Source of the DNA: Siminovitchia acidinfaciens | Lineage (GTDB): Bacteria > Bacillota > Bacilli > Bacillales > Bacillaceae_C | DNA: 35,223 nucleotides | NCBI RefSeq assembly: GCF_003605385.1 | Contig: NZ_QYTV02000006.1 | Coordinates: 1-35,223, forward strand | Direction of reading: 5' to 3' | Shown here: positions 7,755 through 15,112 of the stretch, piece by piece | Position numbering within the stretch: position 1 is the first letter of the stretch | Layout: each line of letters starts with the position of its first letter | The notes under the pieces: generated by a model | Databases searched by the model: none | Seen by the model: only the letters and a program-made list of their open reading frames with translations | Told to the model about the DNA's origin: nothing | Made by a program: the position numbers and the translations under genes

Positions 7755-8444
7755 ATGAAGAAAATCATCATAGTCCTTCTTATTTTCCCTGTTGTTTTTT
7801 TAATTTCAGACTTGTCCAAGGCTACTGATATTGGGGTTTCCCTTGGAGACACCAAATTATATAATGAACTGAATTTACAGTCTGGTAATCTCTTGAAAGA
7901 TTCTGTCATGTTGCCCGAAGAGGAATTTAACGAAACGGAAGCGGAAAAAATCATCAATAGATTAGATTTTTTGCCAAAATCGGTACTTTCGGCTATAAAT
8001 GAACATGACGTAAAAATTATCCTTTTCGAGGGAATGTTGACGGATCAACCGTACGCAAAGCATTTGAAAGGAAAAGTGCCGAGGGGTTATCCCGATACCG
8101 CATCATGGGATGATTTGCCGGGAGCTGGAGGCTCCCAGTTTGTTTTTGTCAAAATTGGATCAAGTGAAAAAGGAGAAGGGCATGGCTCAGTAAATCTCGA
8201 ATATCACGAGCTTGCACATTCCCTGCAGCATTTTTCCTTTAATGATGGAAAAGCAGATCAGAAGATTACCCAAGCATGGGAACAGGAAGCAAGCTCCCTT
8301 TTTCCGGGCATGGATTATTTTCTTGATTACAAAGAAGAATATTTTGCAGAGTGTTTTGCTTATTATTTCTATTCTGCAGATACCAGGGAGCAATTGAAAA
8401 GGAAGGCTCCGAAGATGTATACTTTTTTAAGCAGCTTAAAATAA
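7755..8444 (+). CDS. Secreted lethal-factor-like (M34/ATLF) zinc metallopeptidase
   Basis: 229 residues. ATG 7755 is preceded by GAAGGGG and begins a signal peptide ([18 protein letters not shown]), so the product should be exported. The zinc site is visible: H151-E-L-A-H155 ([11 protein letters not shown]) and, downstream, E195 in [12 protein letters not shown], which matches the EFFAEAF segment that supplies the third ligand in anthrax lethal factor. The segment [18 protein letters not shown] is also typical of the anthrax toxin lethal factor-related domain, which includes Pro-Pro endopeptidases. No other toxin domains are present. The substrate is unknown. The stop is 16 bases from thyA; cotranscription is possible. 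Confidence 0.82.
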   Translation: MKKIIIVLLIFPVVFLISDLSKATDIGVSLGDTKLYNELNLQSGNLLKDSVMLPEEEFNETEAEKIINRLDFLPKSVLSAINEHDVKIILFEGMLTDQPYAKHLKGKVPRGYPDTASWDDLPGAGGSQFVFVKIGSSEKGEGHGSVNLEYHELAHSLQHFSFNDGKADQKITQAWEQEASSLFPGMDYFLDYKEEYFAECFAYYFYSADTREQLKRKAPKMYTFLSSLK

Positions 8445-8460
8445 AGCGAGGGTTTATTCT

Positions 8461-9255
8461 ATGGAACAGTATTTGAAATTATGCAGCCATGTGCTTGAAA
8501 ACGGTACGGTCAAGGATGATAGAACCGGTACCGGTACGATCAGCACTTTCGGATATCAAATGAGGTACGACTTGGAAAATGGATTTCCGCTTTTAACTAC
8601 AAAGAAACTTCACGTACGGTCAATCATATATGAACTCCTCTGGTTTTTGGCCGGAGATACGAATGTGAAATACCTCCAGGACAATGGAGTCAGAATATGG
8701 AACGAATGGGCTGATGAACACGGCGATCTTGGTCCTGTTTACGGAAAACAATGGAGGTCTTGGGAGACGGCTGATGGGAATACGGTTGATCAAATTAAAG
8801 ATGTTTTAGAGCAGCTTCGGACAAATCCCAATTCGCGCCGTATGATTGTCAATGCTTGGAACGTGGGTGAGTTGGACAAAATGGCACTGCCGCCATGCCA
8901 TTGCCTGTTCCAGTTTTATGTGGCGGATGGAAAACTATCCTGCCAGCTTTATCAGCGTTCCGCAGATATTTTTCTCGGCGTGCCTTTCAATATTGCGTCG
9001 TATGCATTATTGACGATGATGATGGCACAGGTTGCAGGCCTTAAGCCGGGAGAATTCGTTCATACTTTGGGTGATGCCCACATTTATAAAAATCATGTAG
9101 ACCAGGTGAAACTGCAGCTAACAAGGAAACCGGGTCCACTTCCAAAAATGCTCATAAATCCGGAAGTAAAAGATTTATTTGCTTTTACATTCGAAGACTT
9201 TACCTTGGAAGATTACGATGCCCAACCGCATATTAAAGGAGCAGTGAGTGTATGA
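8461..9255 (+). CDS. thyA: Thymidylate synthase
   Basis: 264 residues, the length of the E. coli enzyme. It methylates dUMP to dTMP using 5,10-methylene-tetrahydrofolate. The catalytic cysteine is C146 in [12 protein letters not shown] and R21 in DDRTGTGT contacts phosphate, both at E. coli numbers. It overlaps dfrA by four bases (ATGA), so the two are translationally coupled: the dihydrofolate it makes is recycled by the next gene. The ribosome binding site (GCGAGGG) is moderate and about 10 bases upstream. It corresponds to B. subtilis thyB-dfrA in arrangement. Confidence 0.98.
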   Translation: MEQYLKLCSHVLENGTVKDDRTGTGTISTFGYQMRYDLENGFPLLTTKKLHVRSIIYELLWFLAGDTNVKYLQDNGVRIWNEWADEHGDLGPVYGKQWRSWETADGNTVDQIKDVLEQLRTNPNSRRMIVNAWNVGELDKMALPPCHCLFQFYVADGKLSCQLYQRSADIFLGVPFNIASYALLTMMMAQVAGLKPGEFVHTLGDAHIYKNHVDQVKLQLTRKPGPLPKMLINPEVKDLFAFTFEDFTLEDYDAQPHIKGAVSV

Positions 9256-9737
9256 TCTCTTTTCTATGGGCCCAGGACGAAAATGGCCTGATTGGAAATA
9301 ATAACGAACTACCATGGAGGCTGCCTGCCGACCTGAAATATTTTAAAGAAACAACAATGGGGCGTCCGATTGTCATGGGGAGAAAAACATATGAATCTAT
9401 CGGAAGGCCATTGCCTGGGCGGACAAATATCATCTTGACCAGGGACACAGCCTATACGGCAGAAGGCTGTCTCGTTTTTCATTCGAAGGAAGATCTGCTC
9501 GATTGGATTGAGGAAAACGGTCCGGAGGTCTTTATTACAGGCGGATCCGAGATATTTAAGCTGTTTTTAAACCATGTGGACCGGTTATATGTAACAAAAA
9601 TCAGAGCTTGCTTTGAAGGAGATACATATTTTCCTGAAATTGATTGGGAGAAATGGCGTTTAAAATCAGCGGAAAAAGGTCCGAAAGATGATAAAAACCC
9701 ATATGATTATGAATTCCAGATATACGAACGGGATTGA
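9252..9737 (+). CDS. dfrA: Dihydrofolate reductase
   Basis: 161 residues. It reduces dihydrofolate to tetrahydrofolate with NADPH. The active-site Asp is D27 in [11 protein letters not shown], at the E. coli position, and the ITGGSEIF segment binds NADPH. The start ATG overlaps the thyA stop; AAAGGAG lies 8 bases upstream. No terminator directly follows; the next hairpin is at 9943-9970, beyond an intergenic repeat. Confidence 0.98.
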   Translation: MISFLWAQDENGLIGNNNELPWRLPADLKYFKETTMGRPIVMGRKTYESIGRPLPGRTNIILTRDTAYTAEGCLVFHSKEDLLDWIEENGPEVFITGGSEIFKLFLNHVDRLYVTKIRACFEGDTYFPEIDWEKWRLKSAEKGPKDDKNPYDYEFQIYERD

Positions 9738-9743
9738 ACAAAT

Positions 9744-9881
9744 GCGGAAGCGCCTGTTCATCGACGTACAGACTGGAGTGACTCCAACGAGATAAAGGAA
9801 ACACGGCGACGAAGGAGCCGATGTTGACTTATCGTAGGCGGAGGCGCGAAGTCTGCTAGTCGATAGGCGCTGGAGCTGGAC
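9744..9881 (-). repeat. Foldback intergenic repeat (superfamily 1, minus orientation)
   Basis: The ends are inverted copies: AGCGCCT-gttc-ATCGAC on the left and GTCGATAGGCGCT on the right. Inside is a perfect hairpin TGGAGT-g-ACTCCA. Read on the minus strand it begins TCCAGCTCCAGCGCCTA, identical over 17 bases to the element at 35103. I recognise this as a repeat that recurs in many Bacillus genomes. The gene-free stretch 9738-10416 consists of this element, a terminator and the 10027-10368 element. Confidence 0.75.
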
Positions 9882-9942
9882 GTAGCATAATCCGATTAAC
9901 AAGTTATCCACAAGACTGGAATTTTGTAGTTTCCTAAACGAA

Positions 9943-9970
9943 AAAAAGCGAACCGCTGTGTTCGCTTTTT
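9943..9970 (+). terminator. Terminator distal to dfrA
   Basis: An 11-bp stem AAAAAGCGAAC (9943-9953) and GTTCGCTTTTT (9960-9970), whose 3' arm supplies the T-tract. It is about 200 bases after dfrA, beyond the foldback element. Confidence 0.7.
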
Positions 9971-10026
9971 CGTTGTTGAGGAAATGGTAGTTCTTCCTAC
10001 TTTTGGACTTTAATTAAGATGTCCTT

Positions 10027-10368
10027 TGTCCAGCTCCTACGCATAGGAAGTGCTAGTGCCACCGAAGCCACAGGGACAAGGAAAGTTTCGGCAGCGTTAC
10101 ATCGCACGAAGGAAAAGCGTCAGCTTTTTCGAGGACGTGGCGTTTTGAGGTGGCCAGCTGCCTAGCCCGTCGAGGTCACAAGCATTCAAGGAAGAGTGTG
10201 CTCCTGCGCCATAGCATATTTGAAGAGGTCTTGGTTCAGCCCGTCGTAAAGCCGCATGAAGAATTTTCAAAGATGTTTCACATGATGTGGTGGACAGCTT
10301 GGCTAAAGAACTTCCTCCTCGGGTATCGTCTTGTGCTTGTCAGGGCTGATCAAGGCGCTTGCACTTTA
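10027..10368 (+). repeat. Full-length dispersed intergenic element (superfamily 1, about 340 bp)
   Basis: Head TGTCCAGCTCC; middle GTTACATCGCACGAAGG with a small hairpin (GAAAAGC/GCTTTTTC) ending TTTTTCGAGGAC; then CGAGGTCACAAGC; tail CCTCGGGTATCGTCTTGTG. The same blocks occur in the same order in the element at 11340-11661, and the head and tail recur at 35103. The two long copies flank degV in direct orientation. A 78-codon open frame inside is not supported by a ribosome binding site. Confidence 0.75.
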
Positions 10369-10416
10369 GTTCAATGTCACCAGTAAAACAAAAAAGCTCT
10401 GAGGATGTGTTTCAAA

Positions 10417-11253
10417 GTGATAAAAATAGTTACCGATTCCAGCAGTGACTTTACAAAAGAAGAGTTAATTGAATTAAACATTCATGTTGTGCCATTAAGC
10501 ATTTCCATAGGAGAGGAATCATTTTTGGATGGCGTCGATATTTCTTCGGAACAGTTCATAGAAAAAATGCAACAGTTCAAAAGTTTGCCTAAAAGTTCCC
10601 AGCCTGCAGCAGGGGAGTTCCTCAATTTGTATAATCAGCTGACAGAAGATGGAAGTGAAGTTTTGTCTATACATATGTCTGGAAAATTGAGCGGAACTGT
10701 CGAGTCAGCAAGAACTGCTGCCGGAATGGCAGATGGCAAAGTGACTGTAGTGGATTCTTTGTTTATTTCCAAAGCATTGGGATTCCAAGTTCGAGAAGCA
10801 GCCAAATTGGCGAAAGAAGGTTGTTCGACGGAAGAGATTACTAATGTTTTGAACCAAATAAGAAAAAACACCAATTTATTCGTCGTTGTGGATACACTCG
10901 AAAACCTTGTCAAAGGAGGGAGAATCGGAAAAGGGACTGCATTGATAGGGTCCTTTTTAAATATCAAACCGATTGCCATCCTAGAAGATGGGGAATATTC
11001 GCCTGTTGCCAAAGTTCGAAGCCAATCACAGGCAATTAAATATATTGTGAAACAGTTTATGAGCGATGTTAAAGGGAAAACAGTCAAGTACGCAAGTGTT
11101 GCTCATGCAAATGGCATTGATTTTGCCTTGAAATTAAAAGAACAGATAGAGGAAAAGGCTGGTTACCATTCCGTAGAAATACTTTGGACGAGCCCGGTTA
11201 TCAGCACGCATACTGGACAGGGGGCAATCGGTTTTTCCTATTATGCCGAATAA
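10417..11253 (+). CDS. DegV/FakB family fatty-acid-binding protein
   Basis: 278 residues from GTG 10417. DegV-fold proteins hold a fatty acid between two domains; FakB members present it to the kinase FakA for phosphorylation. The N-terminal IVTDSSSDF motif and HMSGKLSGTVESA segment are typical, as is the C-terminal TGQGAIGFSYY. The start is uncertain: ATG 10405 sits on top of the only ribosome binding site (GAGGA, 10401-10405), so GTG 10417 at 11 bases is better. No fakA is nearby. The gene is flanked on both sides by long copies of the superfamily 1 repeat, which may have separated it from former neighbours. Confidence 0.9.
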   Translation: MIKIVTDSSSDFTKEELIELNIHVVPLSISIGEESFLDGVDISSEQFIEKMQQFKSLPKSSQPAAGEFLNLYNQLTEDGSEVLSIHMSGKLSGTVESARTAAGMADGKVTVVDSLFISKALGFQVREAAKLAKEGCSTEEITNVLNQIRKNTNLFVVVDTLENLVKGGRIGKGTALIGSFLNIKPIAILEDGEYSPVAKVRSQSQAIKYIVKQFMSDVKGKTVKYASVAHANGIDFALKLKEQIEEKAGYHSVEILWTSPVISTHTGQGAIGFSYYAE

Positions 11254-11339
11254 TTGATGGGGTAATTAAAGGGTTGCTTTTCTTTTGAAAGTAAAGTGTA
11301 ACTCGTTATGGGAAATTTTATTAAAAAGAAGCTTTTCTG

Positions 11340-11661
11340 TGTCTAGCGATGCACAGGAGATGCTAGTGCAGGCAAGGGTCAGGACAAGGAAAGCTTCGTC
11401 AGCGTTACTTCGCACGAAGAAAAATCGATAGCTTTTTCGAGGACATCGCTAACTGACGCCATCCTTCAGCGCCTTGCCGTTCGAGGTCACAAGCTTGCAA
11501 GGAACTGATTCGAAAAGGTCATGTTCAGCTCGTCGCAAAGATGCACGAAGCATTTCTGAGAAGTTTTACATGGCGTGATTGAAATCAGCAGCTTCGCTTA
11601 CGAGTTGACACCTCGGGAATCGTCTTGTTTTGCCCTCGCTGAGCAAGGAGCTTGCGCATTT
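11340..11661 (+). repeat. Full-length dispersed intergenic element (superfamily 1, about 320 bp)
   Basis: It starts TGTCTAGCG and shares, in order, GACAAGGAAAG, CAGCGTTAC-TTCGCACGAAG, AGCTTTTTCGAGGAC, TTCGAGGTCACAAGC, GTTCAGCTCGTCG and CCTCGGGAATCGTCTTG with the element at 10027-10368, though overall identity is clearly incomplete. It fills most of the gene-free stretch 11254-11761; the rest holds the ypmR promoter and AT-rich sequence. Confidence 0.72.
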
Positions 11662-11718
11662 CTTTGAACATGCGCTTCCACTTTTCCTATTATCTTTTTT
11701 ATTATCTTTTGCATATGA

Positions 11719-11727
11719 TGTTATAAT
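11719..11727 (+). promoter_or_regulatory. Extended -10 promoter for ypmR
   Basis: TGTTATAAT, a perfect -10 with TGn extension; a weak -35 (TTATTA, 11699-11704) is 17 bases upstream. It places transcription start after the upstream in-frame ATGs and supports ATG 11762. Confidence 0.6.
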
Positions 11728-11761
11728 GAAAGCACTTAAACAAAGTGAGTGGGCAAGCCTG

Positions 11762-12538
11762 ATGAAAAAATATTTAATTGCATTGTTAAGCACGCTGTTA
11801 CTCATGTCCGGCTGTGCTATTCAAAATAAGGATCTGAGTAATAAAAAAACCGCATTGAAAGCTAAACAGTACCCTCCGGCTGATTTTATACCTAATGATG
11901 TTAAAATTGTTTCTGTAGGGGACTCACTAACTCAGGGTGTTGGAGCAGACGATAAGCTTGGCGGCTATATTCCTTTTTTAAAAGAGGACCTGGAAAAGCT
12001 GAAAAGTATCAATAAAGTGGAATTTGAAAATCACGGAAAAAAAGGAAACAGGACAGATCAATTATTGAAACGCCTGAAGCAACAGTCAGTCATGGCAGAC
12101 ATAATGGAGGCCGATATGGTAATCATCACAATCGGCGGGAATGATGTAATGCAGGTTTTCAGAGAGAATCTTCTGGGACTGAAACTGAATAAGTTTATTG
12201 CAGCGGAAGATGCGTACCAGGAAAGGCTGGATGAAATCATTGCATTAATCAGGAGTTACAACAGCGACGCAGGAATTGTTCTTGTAGGTATTTACAATCC
12301 ATTTATTAAATGGTTTTCAGACATAAAGGAAATGGATCAAGTTGTCGATAATTGGAACAATGTCAGTTATGAGACGGTTACGAAATATAATCATACGCTA
12401 TTTGTACCTGTTGCTGATATCTTTGAAAATAATGAGGAGAGCTTGCTGTATACTGATTATTTCCATCCGAATACGAGAGGCTATGAGTTGATTGCAGAAC
12501 GGATTTATGATTATCTAGTTGCAGAAGACTATTTGTAA
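11762..12538 (+). CDS. ypmR: SGNH/GDSL-family lipoprotein hydrolase (YpmR)
   Basis: 258 residues. The N-terminus is a lipoprotein signal (MKKYLIALLSTLLLMSGC) with lipobox cysteine C18, so it should be anchored to the outer face of the membrane. SGNH blocks: GDSLTQG with nucleophile S55, IGGND in the middle, and DYFHPNTRGYELIAERI with the Asp-x-x-His pair near the end. It is expected to hydrolyse an ester or thioester; the substrate is unknown. The preferred start follows the promoter at 11719-11727; its ribosome binding site is weak. ypmS follows after 32 bases, as in B. subtilis. Confidence 0.88.
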   Translation: MKKYLIALLSTLLLMSGCAIQNKDLSNKKTALKAKQYPPADFIPNDVKIVSVGDSLTQGVGADDKLGGYIPFLKEDLEKLKSINKVEFENHGKKGNRTDQLLKRLKQQSVMADIMEADMVIITIGGNDVMQVFRENLLGLKLNKFIAAEDAYQERLDEIIALIRSYNSDAGIVLVGIYNPFIKWFSDIKEMDQVVDNWNNVSYETVTKYNHTLFVPVADIFENNEESLLYTDYFHPNTRGYELIAERIYDYLVAEDYL

Positions 12539-12570
12539 ATTTGTAAGTCTGCATTACGGGGGAAACAATA

Positions 12571-13155
12571 ATGGCAAAAAGAAATTATTGGAAGATCGGT
12601 TTTTTGGTATTGGCCGCTCTAAATCTGGTATTTGTTTTCAGTATTGGGTTGCTCCTGTTTTTATCATCTGATCAAAACGGAATTCCTCAGAAAAAAACGG
12701 ATACAAGCAAATATTCGGAGTTTACGATTAATACCAAAAAAGAGGACTTAAACAAACTCATCAATTACTATATTGAAAAAGAAGGCTTAAACGGGCCTAT
12801 TCATTACAATGTATTTCTAACCGATGAAGTTGAACTTTATGGTGAGGTGTCGGTATTTTCACAAGCCCTTCAGTTGAAAATGACATTTGAGCCAAAAGCA
12901 TTGGAAAATGGCGACCTGGTCCTTGAACAAAAAGATGTTTATCTTGGAGATATGAAACTGCCGGTTTCGTATATAATGAAGTTTATACGTGATGCCTACA
13001 AATTTCCATCCTGGGTAATCATCCAGCCAAATGACGAGCAGGTATATGTGGCGCTGCAGCAAATGAGACTGAATAACGGAATACAAGTCAGAGTACAGGA
13101 ATTTGACCTTGCAAATGACAGAATCTCTATGAAAATGCTTGTTCCGTCAGAATAA
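12571..13155 (+). CDS. ypmS: DUF2140 membrane-anchored protein YpmS
   Basis: 194 residues. One N-terminal transmembrane segment (about residues 9-32) is followed by an extracytoplasmic domain of the YpmS/DUF2140 type. The function is unknown. It is preceded by a GGGGGAAA-type site and lies between ypmR and msrA, giving a likely ypmR-ypmS-msrA-msrB transcription unit. Co-occurrence with the secreted hydrolase YpmR suggests a shared envelope role, which is inference. Confidence 0.82.
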   Translation: MAKRNYWKIGFLVLAALNLVFVFSIGLLLFLSSDQNGIPQKKTDTSKYSEFTINTKKEDLNKLINYYIEKEGLNGPIHYNVFLTDEVELYGEVSVFSQALQLKMTFEPKALENGDLVLEQKDVYLGDMKLPVSYIMKFIRDAYKFPSWVIIQPNDEQVYVALQQMRLNNGIQVRVQEFDLANDRISMKMLVPSE

Positions 13156-13182
13156 AATATGTTATTCGAGGAGTTGAATCTG

Positions 13183-13734
13183 ATGAAATCCGAAAAGCGG
13201 CAGGAACTGGCTACTTTTGCAGGAGGATGCTTTTGGTGTATGGTCAAGCCGTTTGACGAAATGCCTGGAATTAAGAAAGTCGTATCAGGATATACAGGCG
13301 GATCTACGGAAAACCCAACCTATGAACAAGTTTGTTCAGGATTAACGGGCCATACCGAGGCAGTGCAAATCACTTTTGATCCATCTATCATTTCTTATGG
13401 TGAACTTCTTGAAATTTATTGGATGCAAATTGATCCGACAGATGCAGGGGGACAGTTTTACGACCGGGGTGATTCATACCGTCCTGCTATTTTTTATCAT
13501 AATGAAGAACAGCGCGTTCTTGCCGAAGAGTCGAAGCAAAAACTCGATGAGAGTAAGAAATTCGCAGATACGATTGCTGTTTCCATTGAGCCGGCCAAGC
13601 CTTTTTACGAAGCGGAAGAGTATCATCAACAATTTTATCAAAAAAATCCCGAACGCTATACTGCGTATCAACATGGCTCTGGAAGAGCATCATTCATAGA
13701 GCGACATTGGGGGGATCAACATGGAAAAAAATGA
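13183..13734 (+). CDS. msrA: Peptide methionine (S)-S-oxide reductase MsrA
   Basis: 183 residues from ATG 13183, chosen because GAGGAG lies about 8 bases upstream; the frame remains open to ATG 13159. It reduces methionine-S-sulfoxide in proteins. The active site is FAGGCFWC with catalytic C16. Typical segments VVSGYTGG and TGHTEAVQ follow. It overlaps msrB by 14 bases, so the two stereospecific repair enzymes are translationally coupled. Confidence 0.96.
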   Translation: MKSEKRQELATFAGGCFWCMVKPFDEMPGIKKVVSGYTGGSTENPTYEQVCSGLTGHTEAVQITFDPSIISYGELLEIYWMQIDPTDAGGQFYDRGDSYRPAIFYHNEEQRVLAEESKQKLDESKKFADTIAVSIEPAKPFYEAEEYHQQFYQKNPERYTAYQHGSGRASFIERHWGDQHGKK

Positions 13735-14146
13735 ACTTAGAAAAAAATTGACACCGCTTCAATATGAAGTGACCCAAAATAATGGGACAGAACCTCCTTT
13801 CCACAATGAATACTGGGATAATACAGCCGAAGGGATATATGTTGATATCATTTCGGGGAAACCTTTATTCAGTTCTTTGGATCAGTATGATGCCGGTTGC
13901 GGCTGGCCAAGCTTCACTAAACCTATAGAAGACGAAGAGATATTGGAGAATGAGGATTTCAGCCATGGGATGGTTCGGACTGAAGTGAGGAGCAAGACAG
14001 CTAATTCTCATTTGGGGCATGTTTTTCCTGATGGGCCGGGTCCTGCGGGACTAAGATATTGTATAAATTCCGCTTCAATGCGCTTCATTCCCGTGGAAAA
14101 TCTGGAAGAGGAGGGTTATCCCGAATATAAACGCTTGTTTGAATGA
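13721..14146 (+). CDS. msrB: Peptide methionine (R)-S-oxide reductase MsrB
   Basis: 141 residues. It reduces methionine-R-sulfoxide in proteins. Catalytic C114 is in [12 protein letters not shown]; the recycling cysteine is C60 in GCGWPSF. The two CxxC zinc pairs found in some MsrB proteins are absent. ATG 13721 is preceded by GGGGGGAT. The 120 bases after the stop contain nothing I can name. Confidence 0.96.
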   Translation: MEKNELRKKLTPLQYEVTQNNGTEPPFHNEYWDNTAEGIYVDIISGKPLFSSLDQYDAGCGWPSFTKPIEDEEILENEDFSHGMVRTEVRSKTANSHLGHVFPDGPGPAGLRYCINSASMRFIPVENLEEEGYPEYKRLFE

Positions 14147-14222
14147 ATCAAACGCCTGCTCAGCATACATCCCTCATTTCTTAAAAAATGGGCTAAAGCA
14201 CATGCGGCCCACGAAACTCCTA

Positions 14223-14231
14223 CATAGTATA
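14223..14231 (+). promoter_or_regulatory. Possible sigma-K -10 element
   Basis: CATAGTATA fits the CATAnnnTA -10 consensus of mother-cell sigma factor K, 37 bases before the YjcZ-type start. A good -35 (AC) at the right spacing was not seen, so this is tentative. Confidence 0.3.
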
Positions 14232-14267
14232 TGGATGAAGAGACTATAAGAAATGAGGAGTGATGAC

Positions 14268-14447
14268 ATGTATTATGGCGGATATGGCGGCTACGGCGGT
14301 TGTGGATGCGATGGGTTTGTATCCCCAGCATACGGATATGGTGGATGTGGAGTAGGAGGAGTTGGCGGTTTTGGCTTTGGAGGCGGCTTTGCGCTGATTG
14401 TTGTACTGTTCATCCTGTTGATCATCATTGGCGCATGCTGGTGTTAA
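14268..14447 (+). CDS. YjcZ-family glycine-rich sporulation peptide
   Basis: 59 residues. The first two thirds are Gly/Tyr/Cys-rich (MYYGGYGGYGGCGCDG, GYGGCGVGGVGGFGFGGG); the last 20 residues are a hydrophobic membrane segment (FALIVVLFILLIIIGACW). This layout is typical of the YjcZ family seen in Bacillus sporulation gene sets. ATG 14268 has AGGAG 10 bases upstream; an in-frame ATG at 14253 lies just before that site and is less likely. The precise function is unknown. It has its own terminator. Confidence 0.8.
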   Translation: MYYGGYGGYGGCGCDGFVSPAYGYGGCGVGGVGGFGFGGGFALIVVLFILLIIIGACWC

Positions 14448-14478
14448 AATTAAACCGAATAATAAAGCGAAATGAATT

Positions 14479-14506
14479 AAGCTCCCTGAAATTAGGGGGC
14501 TTTTTA
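14479..14506 (+). terminator. Terminator of the YjcZ-type gene
   Basis: AAGCTCCCT (14479-14487) pairs with AGGGGGCTT (14494-14502) with a G-T pair, then TTTA. Confidence 0.75.
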
Positions 14507-14569
14507 TAGCTAATATTGCATACATTTTAGGAAAGAAAAGAATGTCCTTTCTGATCCAGGTATTTTTTG

Positions 14570-14598
14570 TTTACATGCATTTGACAATCGGCTATAGT
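14570..14598 (+). promoter_or_regulatory. Sigma-A promoter for yozE-yozD
   Basis: TTTACA (14570-14575), 17-base spacer, TATAGT (14593-14598), 35 bases before the yozE start. Confidence 0.65.
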
Positions 14599-14633
14599 GA
14601 ATTAACAACTAAGGCTGAAAGGCGAATAGGACG

Positions 14634-14861
14634 ATGAAGAAAACTTTTTATCATTTTTTACTCAAATACCGGCAGCCGGAATCAAAGGATGATTTTAGTT
14701 ATTTTGCTGAAGAAGTGTATAAAGATCATGGCTTTCCGAAAGATTCTATGGACTACTATGAAATTAGTGACTATCTCGAATTGAACGGCAGCTACCAATC
14801 CACGCTTGCTATTTTCGATGAAGCTTGGGAATTATATTTAGAAACAGAGAATAAAAAATAA
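14634..14861 (+). CDS. yozE: YozE family small protein
   Basis: 75 residues with the family core FYHFLLKYRQP and YYEISDYLELN...FDEAWELY, matching my memory of B. subtilis YozE (74 residues) along its length. It has the SAM-like helical fold described for YozE; the function is unknown. It starts a two-gene unit with yozD, 16 bases downstream. Confidence 0.88.
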   Translation: MKKTFYHFLLKYRQPESKDDFSYFAEEVYKDHGFPKDSMDYYEISDYLELNGSYQSTLAIFDEAWELYLETENKK

Positions 14862-14877
14862 AAAGGGGCGGAATGAA

Positions 14878-15048
14878 ATGCGCGAGATAGATGTGTTTAT
14901 TGATACAGAAGAAATTGCTGAATTCTTTTACCAAGAACTCATCAATAGGGGTTTCATTCCTTCAGAAGATGAAATCAGGGAGCTAGCCGATGTCACATTT
15001 GAGTATTTATTAAAAAAAGAAATTATTGCCGAAGAGTGGGAGGACTAA
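14878..15048 (+). CDS. yozD: YozD family small protein
   Basis: 56 residues. The sequence MREIDVFIDTEEIAEFFYQE and the downstream PSEDEIRELADVTFEYLL match B. subtilis YozD as I remember it. AAGGGGCGGA lies 7-10 bases before ATG 14878; another ATG at 14873 in a different frame stops within a few codons. Very acidic, with no cysteines. The function is unknown. yozD and yozE are near each other and near deoD-yodJ in B. subtilis. Confidence 0.88.
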   Translation: MREIDVFIDTEEIAEFFYQELINRGFIPSEDEIRELADVTFEYLLKKEIIAEEWED

Positions 15049-15068
15049 CTCCTGTATATATCGCAACG

Positions 15069-15098
15069 AAAGGGGAAGAACCATATTCCCCTTTTTTT
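15069..15098 (+). terminator. Terminator of yozE-yozD
   Basis: AAAGGGGAA (15069-15077) and TTCCCCTTT (15086-15094) with T residues to 15098. It also marks the junction between conserved genes and the aromatic-acid block. Confidence 0.85.
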
Positions 15099-15112
15099 AT
15101 ATCGTGATCAAC

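Noticed and set aside
10150-10386. 78-codon plus-strand ORF upstream of degV
   Set aside because: It lies within the superfamily 1 element, has no ribosome binding site, and its sequence corresponds to repeat blocks found elsewhere in non-coding positions.
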